From contig WEDG01001047.1 in the NCBI GenBank assembly GCA_017591395.1, positions 1 to 64,000 on the forward strand: DNA of 64,000 bases, in the 5' to 3' direction. The stretch is from Schistocephalus solidus (lineage: Eukaryota; Platyhelminthes; Cestoda; Diphyllobothriidea; Diphyllobothriidae). The notes under the pieces are model-generated. The model made no database searches and had not been told where the DNA came from. It saw only the letters and a program-made list of their open reading frames with translations. A program made the translations under genes and the position numbers. Positions 23,534-35,010 of the stretch are shown one piece after another. Position 1 is the first letter of the stretch. Every line of letters starts with the position of its first letter.

Positions 23534-24400
23534 AATCTAACCCTAATAGCAATGAAATACGATTCGAAGCTCGACCGGTCGCACGTCAATCGTAGCTGGA
23601 ATTTGATTGGTTGCTAGTGCACCGCGATGACGCGTCGCTAAGGGCGCAAAAGAATGCGCGCAGCGTTATTGGCAAATCGATCGGGCACTGAGCTGTCAAT
23701 CACGCGCGCGCCGTGCTACGCCATTTCCTGCGCTCTCGTGCTGCGACGCGGTCGCTTAACTGCCTGTACCGCTGTTCTGTCTATACTGACCGTCTTTTTG
23801 CTTTTTTTGCAGAATGTTTTGAGCAGTATCTAAGAGAACACTTAGGAGACGTGCCCAGAAAGGCTTTTTGGGTGATTTACGTCAAATTGCCGAGAATATG
23901 AGGGGAAATGTATCCGTCCGACTCATCTTCATCGTCATGGCATCTGACCTCTTCCTCTAGTTAGTCATATGACGACTCGGACTCAGAGATTTCCTCTGCT
24001 GATGAAGAGATATGTTGGATGTCAGATATATATGACGTGGCTGCAAACAACTCTTCAAGCACACCTACAATTGAAGAGGAAACAACGGTTCGAGAGACTA
24101 TGAGTTCATGGGCAATACGCTCGCGTATACCATTGATTCATCTGAGCAGTCTTCTGAAGATTATCAGACGGCTGACCTCGGACCTTCCTGCAGAAGCACG
24201 AACGCTGTTGTGTGGGGCAAGTGATGTTTCAACGGTAACGGCAATGGGCGGTGGTGAGTACGTGCATTTAAGACTTGTTAAACAGTTAACTGAGCAGTTT
24301 CGAGACCCTACCAGGCGTCCAATAGGCAAAAGTGTTTGTAACTTATTAAGCTTTTTACATTCCTAATCCCTTATTTTCCTGTTGTGTTGTAGCTCATTAT
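23534..24400 (+). mobile_element. EnSpm-like transposon, 5' region and N-terminal coding part
   Basis: The first 430 bp match the inverted copy at 1-435. Coding pieces: [20 protein letters not shown] (about 23,850-23,900), an acidic Ser/Asp-rich stretch from MYPSDSSSS (23,909) interrupted by TAG at 23,963, and [11 protein letters not shown]. Then from 24,019 an open stretch has [28 protein letters not shown] and MGGGEYVHLRL. The WA...L..LL...LP..ARTLL pattern is the N-terminus of a widespread invertebrate transposase family with a catalytic section like that at 30.9 kb. The superfamily (EnSpm/CACTA or relative) is inference. Confidence 0.65.
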
Positions 24401-25755
24401 CTCTGACGATGGAATTCATACTGGACGTCCAAGAAGGAACACATAATATCCAATAGATCCACATGTTTATGTCACAAACTTGCCTTCCGTCTCATCCTCA
24501 TCGGTATGCAGAACAATTACCACCTTTACCGCTGTTTTAGGACAATTCATTGGGAAGCAGTGATTCAAGTAAAAAACTGCCTTTCGCACAGCCTCCCTCC
24601 TACGCGGGTAAGCTAATACCTTAAAACGACAATTTTCGTAGACGGTAGTAGGTGCCACCGCAATTGGTAGGTAGCATGCACATTATTAACCATCTTACTA
24701 GGTAACGTATTTAGCTTCCTTTGGTGGCGATCAGCAGTTTTGCTGATCGCATATTTTCTGCACTTTTTGCTGACAAGGTTACCTACACCTTGACTTTCTA
24801 CGGTAGGCACCAAGACAAAAAGGCCTATTTGCTTCCCCCTCTACGCTGTTATTCTGGGTAAGTAAAAGCTCATTAATTACTTAATCATGTTGCCGCAGAG
24901 GTTTTTAATAGGTGGAATAATTCAAAAAAGCCGACAAATTACAGCTGGAGAGGGCTTTAAAAAATGCCTTTAAGAAGGCATACAATCACCTACACAAAAG
25001 GGGCCTTAAGGCTACCCTCGCGAAGAGTCTTGACGGTTAGTCACATTTGTTAACATTGTCTACAACAAATGCCTGCATTAAAAATCAAGCTGATTATGAT
25101 GCTTTTATAATTAGCATTTCAAAGTCCATTGTGTACTCACGCACAGACTAAATTCCCTGCCTTTTCATTTAAGAGGGGAGATCCATTGAACCGGCGGATC
25201 GATTGCCGGGCCCCTCGATACAGGATTAGTCCAGTGACTTCAATTGCGGACAGATTTCAGACTACGTTTTCGTGAGTCTGCATTCTAACTGTCCTCTGTC
25301 TTTTTTACCGTCCTTCGGTCGTTCGTAGTTTAGATACACAATTCCCCACTTAGCGATAGTTTTTTGTACACCTTAGTTCTTAGCAGTTTTAACCCTTGTC
25401 TGCACTACACTCCTACACCAATTTTCTGTACTTCTGAGAGTTTCGATTCGCAATCACCTGCCCTAGCTTCCATTTCCAAGATTTTGATTTCGGCGCATTC
25501 CTCTGCCCTACTCTTTCTATTGGCTTTTCTTGTTTCCCGGTCAAGTTGGTTTCCTTTTCCTCCAATAAGCAGAGACCTTTCCAGTCTCCTCACTCACTGG
25601 AGAATTTGCCTGCCTGTTTCAATAGTGGCGGGTTATCTTCACCTCATTTAAAGTTCATTCTTAATTATAATTTCCAAATTTATTTTCCATCTCACATTTT
25701 CTTTACTTCTGTTAACCATTCTTTTGCCAACCCTCCAAACCACTGTTACCACGGG
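24400..25755. other. unassigned, possible further EnSpm-like exons
   Basis: A possible exon remnant near 24,480-24,540 reads LPSVSSSSVCR, similar to a segment expected after the N-terminus, but this is weak. No other motif was recognised up to the Gypsy integrase. Confidence 0.3.
24727..24750. repeat. perfect tight hairpin, 10-bp arms, 4-nt loop
   Basis: GCGATCAGCA, loop GTTT, TGCTGATCGC. A T-rich run follows on the plus strand. No associated RNA gene was recognised. Confidence 0.85.
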
Positions 25756-25759
25756 CGGT

Positions 25760-27035
25760 CGGGTCTATGCCTTTTTCAGGACCCGGATAATGTGCTCCAA
25801 CCGAAATGTGTTATGGTATGCAAGATTAACTACTTTATTCCACATGTTCTTCATCGCCCTCTAGGTTAAGACAAATAATTCAACTTGGCCATTCACGTGC
25901 GGATGAAAAGGTGGGGATGTTGTGTGACGAATTCCCCATCCCTGACAAAATTGTTGGAACACAGAGGTCGTAAACTGCGTTTCGTTTTTGGTAACGATTT
26001 CGGTCGGAATACAATAACGCATGATCAGTTCACCCAAATTATTGGCCGTGGTTTCCGCTGTTGTTGCCTTGAATTCAAGGGCCTCTAGCCATTTCGAGCA
26101 TGCGTAGACGATCACTTTTAACATCTTACTATAGAAAGGCCCAGCATAATCTAGGTGCGCTCGGCTCGACGGTCTCGGGACTTCTGGCCAACGTACAAGT
26201 GGTACGTTTGGTGGGTTCTTCGTGAAACGTCCGCACTGTCCTCAATTCTTGGCCAGAGTTTCCACCTGAATGTCTTTGTCGGCCCAATAGAGATAACTGC
26301 GTGCCAACTGTTTCATGCGAGTCATGCTTTGGTTTCCCGAGTGCAGCTGACGTAAAATCTGCTGACCGTACTGGAAGGGACTAAGACTCTAGCATTATAC
26401 ATGATGCAATTTTCTACAATGTAGAGCTGTTCCTTTCGATTTTTGAATGATCTTTTCGCTGGGTGGACTCTCTCCTCTCTTGACCAGCCCCGCAAAATGA
26501 AGTCCTTTTCCTGTCATAACAACGGATACGCTGCATTATCTGTTATGACGTGCTCGGCTGTTAGAGGAATATGCCTGACAACCTCTTCGAATTCCTCATG
26601 ATCTTGTACCATCAGGTGGAATCTCTGCATGGCAAGAATAATGGCCAGTGCTTCCTTTTAGACCTGGGTATAATTTCGTTCTGCCTTTGTCGGGGACCTG
26701 GCAGCATGTATGATCAGTTGGATTTTCCCATCTGCGTCCTTCTGAAGAAACATTCCATCTAACGCATAATCAGAGGCATCTGTCTGGACAATGGTTTACT
26801 GGTTAGCTTCAAAGTGTTATAGCATAGTGGAGTCGCCTATCATTGCCTTTATCGTATCAAATCGTTTTGACATTCTAATGAAAAAAAACTCCACGTTCTT
26901 GCACAGGAGTCAGTTAAGTGGGGGTTTTAAACTATGCAGCCCAATGAAAAGGGGGCTGTAGTAGCCGACTAACCCCATAAATGATTGCAGCTCGTTCGTG
27001 TTCTTCAGCCATTTCATATTCCTGAATGAATTTCC
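25760..27035 (-). pseudogene. Gypsy pol: RT end, RNase H and integrase
   Basis: From the 5' side of the minus strand: end of RT/connection (LKNTNELQSFMGLVGYYSP, about 27,020-26,960), RNase H (TDASDYALDGMFLQKDADGK, about 26,790-26,730, then KEALAIILAMQRFHL), and the linker before integrase (YIVENCIMYNARVLVPSS, about 26,430). The integrase core follows with ACSKWLEAL, PTEIVTKNETQF and PFHPHVNGQVELFV (26,124-25,861). The core D and the D of NGTQF-type motif are altered (TKNETQF), so it is unlikely to be active. Gag of the same orientation lies at 28.0-28.5 kb beyond a Penelope-like insertion. Confidence 0.85.
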
Positions 27036-28025
27036 GACAGCAGTGGCGCCAGTGCGGTGACTACGCAGGGCCCTGTATGCCGGCGCCAGATTAATCGATC
27101 GAGTTCTCATCGGAGGCCCAGTCTTCAATCAATTCTCGGCTTGTCTTGCACCTGGCGTGGGTGTTGATCTTCGTGGCTGAGAAGTTAAACTCGTGCCCCG
27201 TTTCGGATGTGTGGGCAGCCACTTGCGATAAACCGTCACCCCGTCTCACAACCAGCTTATGCTCGTGTATGCGCGATCCAGGCATACGTCCATTCTGTCC
27301 TGTGTAGTTACAGGAACAGTTTTGGCACGGGATGCGATACACTTCTCCCGACTGCTCATTCGGATTTAGTCTGCCCTTTATTCTCATGACCTTACTGCGC
27401 ATGGTAGCTTTGGGTCGGTGTGCGTTTCCGACACCAAGTCCCGCAAAAATGCACTCGGTCGCTTCTGACACGTTCTTGGTATATGGCATCGCATGCCATA
27501 CCGTAGGGGTTGGTTCTGGTTGGGTCCTCCGCGGTCTAACAGGTAGGCATTGGCTTATGAACGCCTTCGGATAGCCGCTCCGCATAAACTGTCGCGGAGG
27601 TAACGCGCCTCACGTGCTTTTCCACCAGGTTGCTGCAATGAGTGAATGCGCTTGAATAGTGTTCTCACACAGCTTTGTTAGTGAGCCACCGGATGGTTGC
27701 TGTGAAAAGTGAGAAGCTGTGTGGAGTTCGTCACTTTCCTGCAGACAGCCGTTTCTATTTCATCGTTGGGACGTCGCCTGACGAGAACATCAAGGAAGGG
27801 GAGCTGCTGCTCTTTTTCTTCTTCCTTCGTGAATTGTATATCTGGGAAAATCGAGTTAAGGTGATCATGCAAATGCTGCAGCAGGTTCCTCTTCAGGATA
27901 ACAAATGTGTCGTCTACTTTCAAAAGACAAGTTTAAAAAGACAAGTTTCCTGCGCAGGACTTCTTGTGCTAAGCTCGGCGGGATGGATGTGAATAAGGAC
28001 GTCACGTTAAAAAAGATACTAAATC
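27035..28025 (-). pseudogene. Penelope-like element, 5'-truncated: RT end and GIY-YIG endonuclease
   Basis: RT part: VTSLFTSIPPSLAQEVLRRK (28,015-27,955), then after an internal loss the catalytic VDDTFVILKR (VDD at 27,917-27,909; the Tyr before it is gone), then EEEKEQQLPFLDVLV and SNHPVAH. The C-terminal endonuclease reads EVYRIPCQNCSCNYTG with RIHEHKL and TSETGHEFNF, ending near ELIEDWASDENSID (27,345-27,095). This RT plus GIY-YIG order defines Penelope-like elements. The piece begins abruptly in mid-RT next to Gypsy gag text. Confidence 0.85.
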
Positions 28026-28462
28026 GGAATCATATTCTTCGGGTCGACATTCTAGTTGGAAACACACAACTTCGATTGAATAATAACTGTGTGGAGCAGA
28101 ATAATGCTTGTAAATATTCCACTGTCTTTCCATGAGACATCGGATGGTTTCCGTGGTAGAATAAATTTGACGTACGACTAATGTTTCCACTGTCCGCGTT
28201 TAAGCAGCATTTTTTCCAACTTCGTCTTGTCATCAAGTTCTGCTACCCACACTTCGAACAGCCCTTCATCCCTTCGGAACCAGGCTTCGAAATTCACGCC
28301 TCCTTCGGGATCGTTAATGAACTCGGTGATCCGTTCCTCGATCTGTTTTCGTTTGGTATCTCTGGACGCAGGTCCCTAATTCCGCTGCATTTCTGTGAGT
28401 AGTGGCATGAAGTTGGGCTGCTGTGCTTTACGTATGTGCTTCATTTGTTCTTCTGATATCAT
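28026..28462 (-). pseudogene. Gypsy gag
   Basis: The start codon is likely at 28,462 (MISEEQMKHIRKAQQ). The capsid-type motif is VNFEAWFRRDEGLFEVWVAE, LDDKTKLEKMLLKRG (about 28,320-28,200), then TVEYLQALFCSTQLLFN and LECRPEEYDSDLVSF (to about 28,028). This matches the F..W..R...LF.....LDD..K...LL pattern of Gag in invertebrate Gypsy elements. Stop codons at RN* and KH* break it. The next base block is Penelope RT, so gag is cut off. Confidence 0.75.
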
Positions 28463-28479
28463 ATTGCTGCACCTGCGTC

Positions 28480-28960
28480 TCCAGTTTTTACGTCTCCAAG
28501 GAGAAGCTTAAGGCAGCTCCGAGGACAATCCTTTATTCAACGTAACACACGAGTCAAGCCTTGGCTTACCTGTCGGTCTATTGTATTTCCTTTTTGTGCC
28601 TGCTTCGGTGCGCGCGTATAGGCGTGAATGAGTAGTCTAATATGCGGAACTGTTGCTGCAGACTCCACACGATATCAAATGATTGGGTAAACAGGCGGAA
28701 TAAAGCTGGTGTAGCGCAATTTTCTAACACTTTAACGTGTGATATGATGGCGCCCATTTCTGCTGTCGGGGTGAAATTCCCGCGAAATTCTGCTTGGTAG
28801 ATACCCTGCCAACATGTTACCGCACATTGGGGGTATTGTAGCGGCTGAAAACTTCGAGGTTGGCACACACACACACGGGGGAGTAACGCACCTATAGTCG
28901 TTATTCGTTGGTGCGAGTACTGAACGGATTCCCTAAGCGCCATGTCGATCACGCGAATTC
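28480..28960 (-). other. possible LTR and leader of the Gypsy element
   Basis: Sits just upstream of gag on the minus strand. AATAAA lies on the minus strand near 28,530, as in a polyadenylation signal within an LTR R region. A short (CA)n run is at about 28,866. No second LTR was found after the integrase, so this is position-based only. Confidence 0.35.
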
Positions 28961-29340
28961 AGCAGTCATTAGAAGAAACACCAGAAATGTGGGAAACGGG
29001 TTCTAGTAGTAAGAAAAATATAAATGCATGAAAGGGTACAAAGAAAATAAGGAAGGGGACTTTACATGTAGACATATCCCATATGGAGTGGGGGGAATTA
29101 TCTCATGGCTATTGCATAACCGGTGGTGAGTGCAGCGCTGTGGGCATCTGCAGGGTCCGGACGAGGGGATGCTGACATTGGGTGGGAGACAACAATACGA
29201 TATGCGGCGACGATAACTGCGGGGACGGGTTCAGCGTTTGAGAATGGAAGGGGGCACCGGCCGTTGAGCTTGTTGTTCTTAGGTTTTTTACAGGCTCTGA
29301 CTATGGCAGTTTCGTCCCGGTTCTCGGTTATTTCTGCCAC
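28961..29340. other. unassigned sequence
   Basis: Short ORFs on both strands without motifs. Confidence 0.35.
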
Positions 29341-29345
29341 TGACG

Positions 29346-30880
29346 ATGGCGGTGGGTGAGCCTGTGCCCGAGACGTTCCGAAGATTTTTTGATGGGCACA
29401 GTTTCATGTCTTTCGTTGAATTAGAAGACGCAATCAAGCATTTTAGTAAAGTGGGAGATGTAACTTGCTTTCGGATTATATTTAAGAATCTGGTTATCAT
29501 TTCAAGCTGGTGAATTCACACAAACTTCCAGCTGGCAGCCCTAATGCAGAGAGGTTCGTGTTCTACAGCCGCAACTGTGCGTGTATGCAGACATCAACTC
29601 CAAAGTATGACCCAGACACCGGTTGCCTTACATTTCTTTTGCAGACGTACGGGTTGTGGTGCGTTCTTCAACATAAGGCATCAGAAGGGGGGCTGTATCG
29701 TCATCACGTCGTTCAGGATGGAGCACGACCACGAACCAGTTCCCGTTGAGCCCCTGCGTGCTAAGCAGCACAGCCCAGGTTCCCGACTACTGAACTTTCG
29801 CACACTTCGTATGTTTAACCGAAAAGTAACGAAATACATATTCATCGTGAACGTTCTTTGTAGCGCAAGAACAAACTAATTTCCTATGTTCTATGTTTAA
29901 AATGATTATGCTGGATGGCATTTTTGATAGTTTTTATGGTCTTATGTCCGCGGTGAAGAAATACGAGAAGGTAAACATAGCAATGAATCTGTTCAGTTTG
30001 CATGCTTCCAATACAAACTGCAACTGAAAGGTCAGCAAGAGAGCTGTGGAAAATTACCCTCGCATTGATAGTTTAAAGTACCGATACGTTTACTTCGTTT
30101 ATTATCATGTGGGGGCGTTTTGCTGCTCTAGTTGGAGAACAAAGTCGACGTAAGTAGTTAATGCCGAATTTCAAACGATTTAGGCCATTAAAGTTTGGTT
30201 GCAGGGCACGTTTCACTGAGACGGAGCTAGGGGGTGAACTGCATGTGAAAGCGCTTACTTCGAGCCACAACCACATTTGGAGTAAGAAAATTGTGTCAGC
30301 CTACCCCAAGTTCCGGCGAGTGCCTAATGATAAGGATGAACATCTGGTGAACATGATCCAGCAGATGCGACTATCAGTGGGACGTTTGAAAGTGCATATG
30401 CGAAGTAAAGTTGCTTTATCTAAACGCTTTCGTAGATTGCTATGGTCTGAATTACAAGATGAAAGGCCTGGCAAATATGCATCGTCGGTTCTTTCGGAGT
30501 GATCCCACCGCGTTTTTTTTCCATGGAGGGTGGCTGCAACCCTGATTTCTTTTACGAGAGAAACAAACTTTGAGCAGCCTGCTTTACGACGCCGGCTCTG
30601 CGGGCGACGTATTCTGAATATCCCGAGGTAGTCAAAATGGATACAGCCTACCGGAAAAATAGGCAGGGGTGCGCATTTTACCAAAAGTGGTAACTGATAA
30701 GCACGGGCATGCTCAGTCCGTGTTCGATGCGTTTTTATTAACGCAAAGAAGTACGGACTTCAAGACGATGCCCTTAGCGTGCTATGGGTTGTCATGACGT
30801 TTAAGGAAATGATGGGGTTTTTGACTGATAGCTTACGCACTGTGTTTATAGATAAATTTATCTATAATGAATTGATAAGA
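29346..30880 (+). pseudogene. MULE / ZSWIM-type transposase relic
   Basis: The N-terminus (29,346-29,514) has RFFDGHSFMSFVELEDAIKH. Two FAR1/WRKY-like DNA-binding motifs follow: CGAFFNIRHQKGG with ITSFRMEHDHEP (about 29,660-29,735) and CRARFTETELGGELHV with LTSSHNH (about 30,205-30,275). The transposase start is PEVVKMDTAYRKN, whose Asp at 30,640-30,642 is the likely first catalytic Asp. FKEMMGFLTDS with TVFIDK (second Asp region, about 30,855) comes next. Then the homology stops. The SWIM finger and third catalytic residue are missing. The order fits Mutator-like transposases related to animal ZSWIM3. Confidence 0.7.
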
Positions 30881-31340
30881 AGCTGGAGTTTCGTCTAGCC
30901 GCTATAATTTCTGATGCTCCAGCCAGGGCCTTTATTAGGCAGATTAAGAATGTTAATGCCTATTACGGCTGTGAGCGGTGCTTTTTTCGGGGTGAATATG
31001 CAGATGAAGTAGTTTATTATAGCGTGTCTGGGCGTCTCAGGGCGAATAAGGATTTCTTTTCCACCACTGATGTTTTCCACCAAATTGGCACCTTGCCATT
31101 GCTGGCTTGGAAGATTGGCATGATTAGTTCTTTTCCTTCAGGTCCTTTAAATTTAGTTTATCCTGGTGTTATGCATAGGCTTCTAAACTTTTGACTTAGA
31201 AGTCCAAGAGAAAATGCTTACAGGATCTCTAATGAAGCTGTAAGCATGGTTAATGATAGATTAAAAGCTGCAAAAATTCCCATAAAAAGATTCAAAAGTC
31301 GACTTGGTGAGCATACGCGCTGCTTTGGATAACTTCTCTT
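30880..31340 (+). pseudogene. EnSpm-like transposase catalytic fragment
   Basis: Open to 31,193: IISDAPARAFIRQIKNVNAY, then YGCERCFFRGEYADEVVYY and LNLVYPGVMHRLLNF, then after a stop LRSPRENAYRISNEA. DAPARAF....K...Y.GCERC....E and the later ..GVM.RLL are hallmarks of a widespread invertebrate transposase whose N-terminus resembles 24.0-24.4 kb. It abuts the MULE relic without a visible gap. Confidence 0.7.
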
Positions 31341-31735
31341 CAGGCGAGTACAGTTATAGGGAAACGTTGGAACATAATAGACATTTAAAACATGAAATCT
31401 ATACTGTTCGTCCGTTTTTGTGTGTTATCTGAGAGGTGTGCATAGAGGACGGATGATATGGAACATTGTTTTAGGTGGCAGTGAGTGTTTGGTAGAGCCG
31501 TTCTAGGGGAAGGGGAAGACAGAGATGGCGCGGGGAATACATGCAGGTAAGCGACCGTTGGCCAAGCTAATCACGGAGCCTGTACGAGGTTCTTTCGTGC
31601 ACACAAGACCGGTTTCTTCAACCTACGCTATGACGGCTTATACCAACAAAGAGATATCCGTTTAAATAATCTTCTTGGAGTTTTTTTCAACAGAGAGCAG
31701 GGCTAACGGAGCACGAGTATCTGGTTTAAATTTTC
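31341..31735. other. unassigned sequence
   Basis: Nothing recognised before ZF-LINE copy D. Confidence 0.35.
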
Positions 31736-32753
31736 GAGTTAATCTGGAGGTCCTCTACAAGCTGTCGCACAGCAATCGACAGTTCGACCGTCAATTTCGA
31801 CTAGGTCCACCGTATGCTCCCCATCAGGATAGCGTAAAAATGTTGACTTGCGGTTGATTATAGTGAGAGCATACTTGCCCTGCATCTATCTCACTCACTG
31901 TTCCATCCCCATTTGGGCCCGGTTTCAAGATAGAGTAAAGAAGACCGGAGATGGGAGAGGGCGCAGGCCCACGCACTGTGGTCCAACACAAAACAAGAAA
32001 ACAAAAACACAGGGAGGGGAGGCTCAGATCCTAGCTAAGAAGGAGCCATTGCAGCCTGACTCTCAGTCCACCAGTCAGCCACTCCACACAAAACACACTT
32101 GGCTGACCACGTGGTCCGAGTTATGCCGTCCGTTGGCAACCTTCCTAGCCACGGCTTTTAGCGCACCGTGATAGGTTCAAGCGCGTCAGATTGTTTCCAG
32201 TGAGGAAAATGCGCTGAGCCATCGACCTCACTCCCACCCCCACCCCCACAATCAAACCACCGTCCGAGCCGGTCAGTTGTCTGATACTGAAGTGGGCGCA
32301 GCTGCTGGTGACCTCGTCTACATTTAATACGTACACGACCTGGCCCCCCAAACACAAGCAGAGGATTTCACACAACAGGGGGTTGAACGGGTCACATATC
32401 ACATGTGTGAGATAGCCAGAGGTCACGGTAAGAAGGGGCCATCGATATCACAGCCTGACTCTCAGACCACCAGTCAGCCACTCCACACAACACACATTGG
32501 AATGACTGCGAGGTCTGAGTGTAATTGTCCCTTGGCAACCTTCTTACCCACGGCGCTTATCGCCCCATGATATTCTCAAGCTCAGACCACACATACAACA
32601 GAGGAGTCATACGGAGAAAGAGCCGAGGAACATACCTACCTCTTAACCAGCTATGCAGACTGAGAGCATGTTTTTTATGGTGTTGCGAGTGATCATGTGA
32701 GGTGCAGAGGCTGATGGGGAGAGATGTAGTGTGGTGGTATATCCGGCGGTGTT

Positions 32754-33062
32754 CTACCGCAGGTTTTCATGGAGACACATGTGACCTAATAGGCCCATGC
32801 GGAGTGTGAATGTGCGTGGGCAGTGCGGACCGTTGAGTCGGGTGCGGTGGGTGTACGTTGGTGCTCCTACTACTGGTTCGCCGGTCTCTGTGCGAGGGAT
32901 TCGCAAGTGACCGATCAGGCCGATGCGTGGTCGCATCGGCTGACAGGGCCGGCATACCCGTCTTCGCGCGTCATAGCACGACCTTGCCTCCTTAACGCAC
33001 AAACCAGGACTCCCAAAACCAGGGGGTATAAAGGAGCCATCGCCGTCTGACTTCCAGTCCAC
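32754..33062 (-). pseudogene. second ZF-LINE zinc-finger tail
   Basis: Contains RIGLIGHLRIPRTETGEPV and HCPRTFTLRMGLLGHMCLHE, ending with ENLR and TAG at about 32,755. One Cys of the last finger is lost. Monomer text precedes it directly, with no post-RT domain, so it was joined by recombination or partial copying. Confidence 0.75.
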
Positions 33063-33249
33063 TGGTCAGCCACTCAACGTGCAACACTCACTGGGCTGAT
33101 GGCGTGGTGCGGTATAAGCGTCGATTGGTAGCCTTCCAAGCCATGGTTTTTAGGAAACCGTGATAGTCTCAGGTATGCGATGGTGGTTGGGGGTGATGTG
33201 TATGTAATGGTAAAGGCAGTGCGTGTTGATTTGGTCTAGCCTACGATGG

Positions 33250-34390
33250 TTTACCGCAGGTTATCTTAGAGACGCATGTGGTCTAAGAGGCCCATGTGGT
33301 GTGGAAATATGCGTGGGTATTGAAGACAGTCAGGTCGAGTGCGGAGGGTGTATGTTGTTGATTCTTGCACTGATTTGCCGGTCTCTGTGCAATGGATTTG
33401 CAAGTGACCGATTAGGCCGATGCTCGAGGTGTATGTGAGGTTACAATGAGGGTAGGATAGGTCTGGAGGTGCTGTGCCTGTGGGGTTGTGCAGCTGAAAC
33501 TGGTGATGGTGGTAGAGGCGGCGGCGGTGGTGGTGGTGGTATCAGGCGACGATTAGCCTAAGGTGGTTCCTTCGGTGGTGCTAGTGAGGGAAGTGGTGGC
33601 AATAACGATCGTCGTGAGGTCCGAAGCAGGGTTGGCAAAGGAGATGTTCACTGAAGCAGAAGTTGACGTTCTCGGATTGTTGTTGCATTGCGTCCGAATG
33701 TGTCCGATCAGGCCAATTCGCGCGCGGAAGGTGCGTTGACAGCACGGGCATGTTGGGAGGGCCTAAGCATTGGTGGTGTTGGTCCGGGGTGCTTTTGACT
33801 TTCATGCTACCCTTTTAGCCTTGGCAGCGGCGATCCGGTTGGCTTCATAGAGTGCTGCTCATGTCTTCACTGGTCTCCAGCCGGGCTAGGTCATCCCACT
33901 TTGCTGGGTCGGTCTGCAGTTGCTTCAGCGAAGACTTCAGAGTTTCCTTGTAGCATCGCACTTAACCCCTTGTCGACGAGAACCCGTGGCCATATCTCCA
34001 TATAAGAGGCATTTGTGTAGCCGCTCCAGCGCAGTTGCAGTTGTTTCCATTGGGCGAAGATGCTGAGGAGGCCTGTTCGTTCCAACGCTTCTGTGTCCGG
34101 GATCCTATATTGCCATCTCACCGTCGATATTCTGCGGACACAGCTGAGATGGACGTTACTGAGTTTCGATGCCTGCTTTTGGTAGACCATCCAGGTCTTT
34201 GATCCATACAGCAACGTCGGCAAGATGACAGCTTTGTACATCTTGAGCTTGGTGCTGAGGTGGAGACCGTGTCGATTCCAGACGACATTTTATATGCATC
34301 CGAAGTCTTGGCTGACTTTGGCCATACGGTAGGCGACCTCATCGTCGATTTTGGAGCTTTGGGGGAGGTTGCTGCGAGAAGTCGCGAGAG
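33250..34390 (-). pseudogene. ZF-LINE post-RT domain and first zinc-finger tail
   Basis: Motifs SSKIDDEVAYRMAKVSQDFG (34,360-34,300), [17 protein letters not shown] (34,241-34,190), [20 protein letters not shown] (about 34,100) and [19 protein letters not shown]. The zinc-finger region has CPCCQRTF-like text near 33,750 and ends near 33,250. Frameshifts occur between blocks. Confidence 0.75.
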
Positions 34391-34589
34391 GTTCAGCATT
34401 GCGACATGAGCGCGGAGTCGGGCCACTACACACCCTCCTTTGCGACAAGCTAGAATTCGAGATCAGCCTGAGAATTTGGTTATAACGGTAGCGTGGAAAG
34501 TTGAACACACGACCAATTTCAACACCACTGACAGCAGTATCACGTTTAATACCCATACTTCAGTCTCCGAAAGGTTGTGTCCTCTGTCC

Positions 34590-35010
34590 TCCAAGGTTTG
34601 ACCCATTATGTTGCAAAAGTTTCTTGGCATCGTCACTTTTTCCCACCGGTTTCTATCTACTTAAGCTGACCTCATGATGCCGCTCACCAGCACGCTTTCC
34701 AGTTCAAAGGATCCCCTCGGTCCAAGGTTCCCCGGGCCTATTGGTGAGGCACTGAGTACTTTTGAAGGAGCAAATGTTTCCTGCTACCAAAACTATTTTG
34801 TCGATGAAAGTGTGGTTCCTAAAGGGTATTTTGCTGGTTCGACACTGTCATTGGTCTTTTTATCCAAGAAACTCTCGCCAGATGTGACACGTTTTAGTAT
34901 CCAGGGTCTTGAGCTGCTCGCCACTTGCTTGGCCTTGAGATATTTCCATAAATTTTTAAACGTCATGATCTTTTATTTTTCACAAACCATAGGCCAGTGA
35001 CTTTCGAAAA
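34590..35010 (+). pseudogene. Gypsy RNase H fragment
   Basis: LMMPLTSTLSSSKDPLG (about 34,665-34,715) followed by GEALSTFEGANVS, then LSLVFLSKKLSPDVTRFSIQ (34,840-34,900) and LLATCLALRYFHKFLN, ending near NHRPVTFEN. This is the RT-connection and RNase H pattern of CsRn1-like Gypsy elements. It could belong to the same family as 2.97-4.06 kb. Neighbouring RT and integrase are absent. Confidence 0.75.

Larger units (their letters stand above)
31740..34420 (-). mobile_element. ZF-LINE copy D: ORF end, repeated 3' ends and monomers
   Basis: Read on the minus strand from 34,420: post-RT domain (34,390-33,850), first zinc finger (about 33,780), zinc-finger tail to a TAA near 33,250, 3' UTR, then a monomer (33,170-33,020). 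Next comes a second zinc-finger tail (about 32,940-32,755), its own 3' UTR, two monomers (32,560-32,020) and leader text (to 31,740). The element lacks endonuclease and RT. Confidence 0.8.
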
